Origin: Virgifigura deserti
GTDB lineage: Bacteria; Pseudomonadota; Alphaproteobacteria; Dongiales; Dongiaceae
Length of the DNA stretch: 64,000 nt
Assembly (NCBI GenBank): GCA_003576685.1
Contig: QOZR01000010.1
Coordinates: 1-64,000 of the forward strand
Direction of reading: 5' to 3'
The notes under the pieces are model-generated. The model was not told where the DNA came from and did not search any database. It saw nothing but the letters and a program-made list of their open reading frames with translations. The translations under genes and the position numbers were made by a program. Positions 59,966 through 64,000 of this stretch are shown here, piece by piece (the first letter of the stretch is position 1; each line of letters opens with the position of its first letter).

Positions 59966-60835
59966 ATGCCCGAACTTCCCGAAGTCGAAACCGTCTGCCG
60001 TGGGCTGACGCGCTGCATGCAGGGCCGGCGGCTCGCCCGAGTCGAGCAGCGTCGGCCGGACCTGCGGTTCCCGCTCCCGCCCGATTTCGCGACCCGCCTC
60101 ACCGGCCGGCGTGTCGAGCGGATCGCCCGGCGGGCGAAGTTCATCCTGATGCATCTCGACGACGGGATGGTGCTGATCTGCCATCTCGGCATGTCCGGCC
60201 GGATGCTGGTGAGCGACGGCGCGCCCGCTGTGACGCTGCCGCATGATCACATCATTTTCGAGACCGACGACGGCGCCGTCGTCCGCTTCAACGACGCCCG
60301 GCGCTTCGGCTTCATGGATTTGACCCCTGAAACGGATCTTGGGGCACACCCGATGCTCGCCAATCTGGGGCCGGAGCCGCTCGGCAACGCTTTCAACGGC
60401 CCTGTCCTGGCTGCGGCGCTGAAGGGCAAGGCGACGCCGATCAAGGCCGCCCTGCTCGATCAGCGGGTGGTCGCCGGGCTCGGCAACATCTATGTTTCGG
60501 AAAGCCTGTTCTGGGCCGGGCTGTCGCCGCGCCGGCTGGCGCACACCGTGCAGGGCGAACGCGCCGAGCGGCTGGCGGCGGCGATCCGTCGGGTGCTGAC
60601 CGAGGCGATCGCGGCCGGCGGCTCGTCCTTGCGCGACTATGTCCAGACCAGCGGCGAGCTCGGCTATTTCCAGCACCGCTGGGCGGTCTATGACCGTGCT
60701 GGCGAGCCCTGCCCCGGCTGCGATTGCGTGAATGGTGCGGTTGCGCCTGGAGTTGCCCCTGGAGCGGTATCCGGCATCCGCCGCATCGTCCAATCCGGCC
60801 GCGCGACTTTCTATTGTGCTCGGCGGCAGCGCTGA
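59966..60835 (+). CDS. mutM: Formamidopyrimidine-DNA glycosylase MutM (Fpg) with altered zinc finger
   Basis: 289 residues. N-terminal catalytic PELPEVETVCRGL (Pro2, Glu3), FILMHLDDGMVLICHLGMSGR and the H2TH region AALLDQRVVAGLGNIYVSESLFWAGLSP are intact. Removes oxidised purines such as 8-oxoguanine with AP-lyase activity. The C-terminal zinc finger is unusual: Cys249 and Cys252 (CPGC, plus extra Cys254), an inserted VNGAVAPGVAPGAVSG, then FYCARRQR, where Cys284 is kept but the fourth ligand position is Arg287. The gene order ubiE / mutM divergent is conserved in alphaproteobacteria. Confidence 0.95.
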   Translation: MPELPEVETVCRGLTRCMQGRRLARVEQRRPDLRFPLPPDFATRLTGRRVERIARRAKFILMHLDDGMVLICHLGMSGRMLVSDGAPAVTLPHDHIIFETDDGAVVRFNDARRFGFMDLTPETDLGAHPMLANLGPEPLGNAFNGPVLAAALKGKATPIKAALLDQRVVAGLGNIYVSESLFWAGLSPRRLAHTVQGERAERLAAAIRRVLTEAIAAGGSSLRDYVQTSGELGYFQHRWAVYDRAGEPCPGCDCVNGAVAPGVAPGAVSGIRRIVQSGRATFYCARRQR

Positions 60836-60848
60836 GGTACACCGAGCC

Positions 60849-61241
60849 ATGCTTCATCGACACCTCCTTGCCGCGGTGGCGGCGCTGCTTCTGGCCGTCG
60901 CGATGCCGACGGCCTGGAAAGGAGCGGGCTGGTTGCAGGCCCAGGGCAGAGAAGCGGGCGATTTCGTCGCCGGGGTCGAGGACCTGCCGCTGATGCCCGG
61001 CCTATCGGAGATCGAAACCGCCAGCATCGTGTTCGATGCGCCGAGCGGACGGATCGTCGAAGCTTATGCCGCCGGGCCGGTCACGCGCGATCAGGTTCTC
61101 GCCTTCTACGGGGCGACGCTGCCCGAGCTCGGCTGGACCAGCGAGCAGCAGACGCAGTTTCACCGCGAGGGGGAAATGCTGCGGCTGGACTTCCTCGATG
61201 GCGAGGAGCTGACCGTTCGCTTCACCCTGTCACCGGATTGA
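60849..61241 (+). CDS. Small exported protein of unknown function
   Basis: 130 residues from ATG MLHRHLLAAVAALLLAVAMP; the longer frame overlaps mutM. A signal peptide or anchor covers the first 20-25 residues. The mature part (LPLMPGLSEIETASIVFDAPSGRIVEAYAAGPV, then TRDQVLAFYGATLPELGWT and EEL-rich end) looks like a small alpha/beta fold reminiscent of domains found in lipoproteins with periplasmic roles. No recognised family or catalytic residues. It sits 13 bases after mutM and before the enoyl-CoA hydratase, so it is likely co-transcribed. Confidence 0.7.
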   Translation: MLHRHLLAAVAALLLAVAMPTAWKGAGWLQAQGREAGDFVAGVEDLPLMPGLSEIETASIVFDAPSGRIVEAYAAGPVTRDQVLAFYGATLPELGWTSEQQTQFHREGEMLRLDFLDGEELTVRFTLSPD

Positions 61242-61328
61242 CCCCGAAGGCCGTTCGCCCAAAAGCCGTTCGTTCGAGAAACTTACCCCACCCCCTCCCG
61301 CTGATGCGGGGTCGCCGCGAGAGGATAC

Positions 61329-62105
61329 ATGCCCTACAGCCATATCATCGCCGAGAAGAAGGGCCGCGTCGGCCTCATCACCCTCAACCGTCCGAAGGCG
61401 CTCAACGCCCTGTCGGATGCGCTGATCGGCGAGCTCGGCCAGGCGCTCGACGCGTTCGAGGCGGATGGCGAGATCGGCGCCATCGTCCTGACCGGCAGCG
61501 AGAAGGCCTTCGCCGCCGGGGCCGACATCCTGGAGATGAAGGATCGCAGTTATATCGACGTCTACAGCTCGGACTTCATCACCCGAGGCTGGGAGCGGGT
61601 CGCCCATTGCCGCAAGCCGGTGATCGCGGCGGTGGCGGGCTACGCGCTGGGCGGCGGCTGCGAGGTCGCGATGATGTGCGATTTCATCCTGGCCGCGGAG
61701 AACGCCAAATTCGGCCAGCCGGAGATCACCCTCGGCACCCTGCCGGGCGCCGGCGGCACCCAGCGCCTGACCCGCTTCGTCGGCAAGTCGAAGGCCATGG
61801 AGATGTGCCTCACCGGCCGCATGATGGATGCCGAGGAGGCGGAGCGCGCCGGGCTGGTCAGCCGCGTGGTGCCGAACGAAAGCCTCGTCGAGGAGGCGCT
61901 GAAGGTGGCCGACCGCATCGCCGGCCTGTCCCAGCCGATCGTGATGATGACGAAGGAGGCGGTGAACCGCGCCTATGAGACGACGCTGGCGGAAGGGATC
62001 CGGTTCGAACGGCGCCTGTTCCATTCGACCTTTGCGACCGAGGACCAGAAGGAAGGCATGACCGCCTTCTCCGAGAAGCGGCAGCCGGACTTCAAGAACC
62101 GCTGA
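61329..62105 (+). CDS. Enoyl-CoA hydratase (crotonase family)
   Basis: 258 residues, the standard size. Oxyanion-hole segments AFAAGADILEM and ALGGGCEVAMMCD, and both catalytic glutamates (Glu112 in GGGCEVA; Glu132 in GQPEITLGTLPGAGGTQRL) are present, so hydratase activity is likely rather than another crotonase reaction. Adds water to trans-2-enoyl-CoA in beta-oxidation or related paths. The helix QPIVMMTKEAVNRAYE is typical. Followed 10 bases later by arsC. Confidence 0.93.
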   Translation: MPYSHIIAEKKGRVGLITLNRPKALNALSDALIGELGQALDAFEADGEIGAIVLTGSEKAFAAGADILEMKDRSYIDVYSSDFITRGWERVAHCRKPVIAAVAGYALGGGCEVAMMCDFILAAENAKFGQPEITLGTLPGAGGTQRLTRFVGKSKAMEMCLTGRMMDAEEAERAGLVSRVVPNESLVEEALKVADRIAGLSQPIVMMTKEAVNRAYETTLAEGIRFERRLFHSTFATEDQKEGMTAFSEKRQPDFKNR

Positions 62106-62115
62106 GCGAGACGAC

Positions 62116-62493
62116 ATGCCCCAATCTACCCACCCTTCGGCTGACATCACGATCTATCACAATCCGGCCTGCGGCACGTCGCGCAACACCCTGGCCCTGA
62201 TCCGGAATGCGGGCATCGAGCCGCGGATCGTCGAATATCTGAAGGCTCCGCCGACGCGGCCGGAACTGGTCGACCTTATCCGCCGCGCGGGGCTTGGTGT
62301 CCGCGACGCTCTTCGCGAAAAGGGAACGCTCTATCATGAGCTTGGGCTGGATAATCAGTCGCTCACCGATGATCAGCTTCTCGACGCCATGCTCGCGAAC
62401 CCGATCCTCATCAACCGTCCCTTCGTGGTCACGCCGCAGGGAGTCCGGCTCTGCCGGCCCGCGGAAACCGTGCTGCAGATCTTGCCGTCGTAA
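62116..62493 (+). CDS. arsC: Arsenate reductase (glutaredoxin-dependent) ArsC
   Basis: 125 residues, a little shorter at the C-terminus than plasmid R773 ArsC (141). The catalytic YHNPACGTSRNT (Cys19) and the three arsenate-binding arginines are present (Arg67 in VRDALREK, Arg101 in NRPFVVTPQG, Arg114 in RLCRP). Further family match is PPTRPELVDLI and LANPILINRPF. It reduces As(V) to As(III) using glutathione/glutaredoxin. A generic ArsC-like thioredoxin-fold protein is less likely given all three arginines. A PadR regulator and an MFS transporter follow. Confidence 0.9.
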   Translation: MPQSTHPSADITIYHNPACGTSRNTLALIRNAGIEPRIVEYLKAPPTRPELVDLIRRAGLGVRDALREKGTLYHELGLDNQSLTDDQLLDAMLANPILINRPFVVTPQGVRLCRPAETVLQILPS

Positions 62494-62564
62494 TCGACGG
62501 GACCGCCGACGGATTCGTTCGCAGCTTGCATGCGTCGGTCCGCCGGCCGCACATGCATTGCCCA

Positions 62565-62593
62565 TTGACGCATTGACCTTCGAGGCATAGGCT
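62565..62593 (+). promoter_or_regulatory. Candidate promoter of padR, possibly leaderless
   Basis: TTGACG (62565-62570), 17 bases, TAGGCT (62588-62593). The padR ATG at 62600 is only six bases past the -10, where transcription would start, and no good ribosome site exists. Direct repeats of CATTGAC (62563-62569 and 62571-62577) lie at the -35 and could be part of an operator. Confidence 0.35.
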
Positions 62594-62599
62594 TTCGCC

Positions 62600-63031
62600 A
62601 TGCCAAAGCCTTCCACCCGTCCGCGTGCCGTCCCGAAGCCCGCGCCCGACTTCACGAGCCGGGCCTATTGGAACGGCACGATCAAGATGAGCTTGTCGAA
62701 GTTCTTCATTCTCTGCGTGCTGCATCAGCGGCCCATGCACGGCTATGACATCGCCGGCGCGGTCGAGCGCACGACGAACGGATGTTGCTCGCCGACGGAA
62801 GGCACGATCTACCCTGCGCTTCGCGAGTTCGAAGAGGGGGGATATGTCACCTCGGAAAGCGAAGTGGTCTCGGGCCGGGAACGCAAGGTCTACACCTTGA
62901 CCGACAAGGGCCGGGATGCATTCAAGGTCGCGGTGGAGGCGTGGATGGACGTGACGCGCTGTCTGATCGAATCGGGACGCGTGGCCGCGGGCAGCGACCG
63001 CGGGCCGGATGCGGCCCCCTGCTGCAGCTAG
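62600..63031 (+). CDS. PadR-family transcriptional regulator with vicinal cysteine pairs
   Basis: 143 residues. PadR winged helix: FFILCVLHQRPMHGYDIAGAVE, TEGTIYPALREFEEGGYV, RERKVYTLTDKGRDAF, then a helical dimerisation part (VAVEAWMDVTRCLIESGR). Unusual cysteines: Cys39, adjacent Cys62-Cys63 (TNGCCSPTEG), Cys121 and a terminal pair Cys141-Cys142 (APCCS). With arsC upstream and an MFS transporter immediately downstream (ATG follows the stop directly), As(III) or metal sensing by the cysteines is plausible but not shown. Confidence 0.88.
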   Translation: MPKPSTRPRAVPKPAPDFTSRAYWNGTIKMSLSKFFILCVLHQRPMHGYDIAGAVERTTNGCCSPTEGTIYPALREFEEGGYVTSESEVVSGRERKVYTLTDKGRDAFKVAVEAWMDVTRCLIESGRVAAGSDRGPDAAPCCS

Positions 63032-64000
63032 ATGAGTGAAGCGAAGACCGTCGGCGAGGCGCCGCTTCCGAAGCCTCGCCGGAATCGTCGCAGCTTCATC
63101 GCGGGCCTCGGAATCGGCCAGATCGTGTCCTGGGGCTCGCTCTATTACAGCTTTCCGCTGATCGCGGAGCCGATGGGGCGCGAGCTCGGCTTCGGCAAGA
63201 CCGAGATCTACGGCGCGGCGACCTTCGGCCTGATGATCGCAAGCCTTGCCGCCTATCCGATCGGAGCGGCCATCGATCGCGGCCGCGGCAGGGCAGTAAT
63301 GACCCTCGGCTCTGCCGCCGGCGGGCTGTTGCTGCTCGCCTGGGCGCAGATCGGCAGCCTCTGGTCGCTCTACGCCTTGTTTGCCGGCGTGGGCCTCGTC
63401 CAGGCGATGACCCTCTACGACCCGGCCTTCGCCGTTGTCGCGCGCCGCTATGGCGTGGAGGCCCGTCGCGGCATCACCGCGCTCACGCTCTGGGGCGGGT
63501 TCGCAAGCACGGTCTTCGTGCCGTTGACGCAGCTTCTCCTCGACCAACTCGGATGGCGCGACGCCCTGATGGCGCTGGGGCTGATCAATCTCGGGCTCTG
63601 CGTCCTGCTTCATCTCCTGGTGATCGATGCCGGGGCGGATGCGCCGAGGGCCGCCCTTGCATCGACAACGGACGGCCGTCCGCCGCTGGCGGGCCGGCAG
63701 GCCGTGGGCTGGGCCTTCGGGAGACCGGCCTTCTGGGGCCTGCTCGTCGCCTTCACGGTCTATTACGGCACCTTCTCGGGGCTGACGTTCCATCTCTATC
63801 CGATGCTGATCGAGCGCGGATTCGACGCCGCGACGGTCGTCGCCGCAATCGCGATCATCGGGCCGTCGCAGGTGGCCGGCCGCATCGCGATCTGGGTCTT
63901 CATGCGTGAAAGGTCGGTGCGGGCGATCGGCATGGCGACCGTCCTGGCCTTTCCGGTCAGCCTGCTGCTGCTTCTGCTCCTCCCGTCGGGCTTCGCGTCG
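63032..64000 (+). CDS. Major facilitator superfamily transporter, 5' part (runs off the window end)
   Basis: The ATG follows the padR stop directly and the frame stays open to base 64000 (323 residues visible). After a basic tail, helix 1 IAGLGIGQIVSWGSLYYSFPLI begins a chain of about ten hydrophobic segments. The MFS loop motif appears as AAYPIGAAIDRGRGRAVMT after helix 2. A central loop (DAGADAPRAALASTTDGRPP) splits the two halves. This looks like a 12-helix MFS exporter with its last helices outside the window. Linkage to arsC and the cysteine-rich PadR suggests efflux of arsenical or another toxic compound; the substrate is not readable from sequence. Confidence 0.85.
   Translation, partial: MSEAKTVGEAPLPKPRRNRRSFIAGLGIGQIVSWGSLYYSFPLIAEPMGRELGFGKTEIYGAATFGLMIASLAAYPIGAAIDRGRGRAVMTLGSAAGGLLLLAWAQIGSLWSLYALFAGVGLVQAMTLYDPAFAVVARRYGVEARRGITALTLWGGFASTVFVPLTQLLLDQLGWRDALMALGLINLGLCVLLHLLVIDAGADAPRAALASTTDGRPPLAGRQAVGWAFGRPAFWGLLVAFTVYYGTFSGLTFHLYPMLIERGFDAATVVAAIAIIGPSQVAGRIAIWVFMRERSVRAIGMATVLAFPVSLLLLLLLPSGFAS

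Overview
The window is GC-rich (about 65%), densely coded chromosomal DNA from an alphaproteobacterium. It most resembles the Rhodospirillales and related free-living orders. Family-level markers for this are MucR, Irr, a lnt / PraR-like HTH / metK block, the ornithine-lipid pair olsB-olsA, and the order mutS..glnD-murJ..trpS. No rRNA, tRNA, CRISPR array, phage or insertion sequence was seen. Nearly all the sequence is chromosomal core; the accessory parts are small islands set between core genes. The only gene-free stretch over 300 bases is 56743-57500, which holds a decayed hydrolase gene.

Layout. 1-12977: 3' end of mutS, then an arylsulfotransferase-like membrane-anchored protein divergent from a polytopic membrane protein, a lipoprotein, glnD, murJ, an inserted nucleotide-sugar epimerase-like gene, trpS and a DUF2333 gene. 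13035-19941: ycjX-ycjF stress pair, a TauE/SafE - TIGR02186 - universal stress protein operon, a class III cyclase and nfuA. 20021-25775: a RutE-like reductase, D-Ala-D-Ala dipeptidase, tsaB-rimI, mucR, fur and olsB-olsA. 25904-33661: miaB-phoH-ybeY-corC-lnt, a PraR-like regulator and metK. 33680-44321: trmB, then the translation/RNA block rimP-nusA-ylxR-infB-rbfA-truB-rpsO-pnp, with an attenuator-like leader before rimP and palindromic repeats between infB and rbfA.

44366-50906: a phosphodiesterase, a nitronate monooxygenase-like flavoprotein, then an iron/peroxide-flavoured cluster: irr, rubrerythrin, an HdrD/GlpC-like iron-sulfur protein and DUF3501. This cluster carries a perfect 9-bp inverted repeat abutting the rubrerythrin promoter. 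It is interrupted by paired palindromes and an opposite-strand transglutaminase-like protease. 50936-59904: SH3 protein, 2-hydroxyacid dehydrogenase, moeB, cysK with an Rrf2 regulator, dut-coaBC, the isochorismatase-family pseudogene and ubiE-ubiB. 59966-64000: mutM, a small exported protein, an enoyl-CoA hydratase, and an arsC - cysteine-rich PadR - MFS transporter set that runs off the window end.

The best candidates for under-described biology are (1) the irr / rubrerythrin / Fe-S / DUF3501 cluster with its operator, (2) the arsC-PadR-MFS set, whose PadR regulator carries vicinal cysteine pairs, and (3) the TauE / TIGR02186 / Usp operon. Other notable details are a MutM whose zinc finger has lost its fourth cysteine, a palindrome over the -10 element of fur, two tandem pairs of related palindromes, and the frameshifted isochorismatase remnant.
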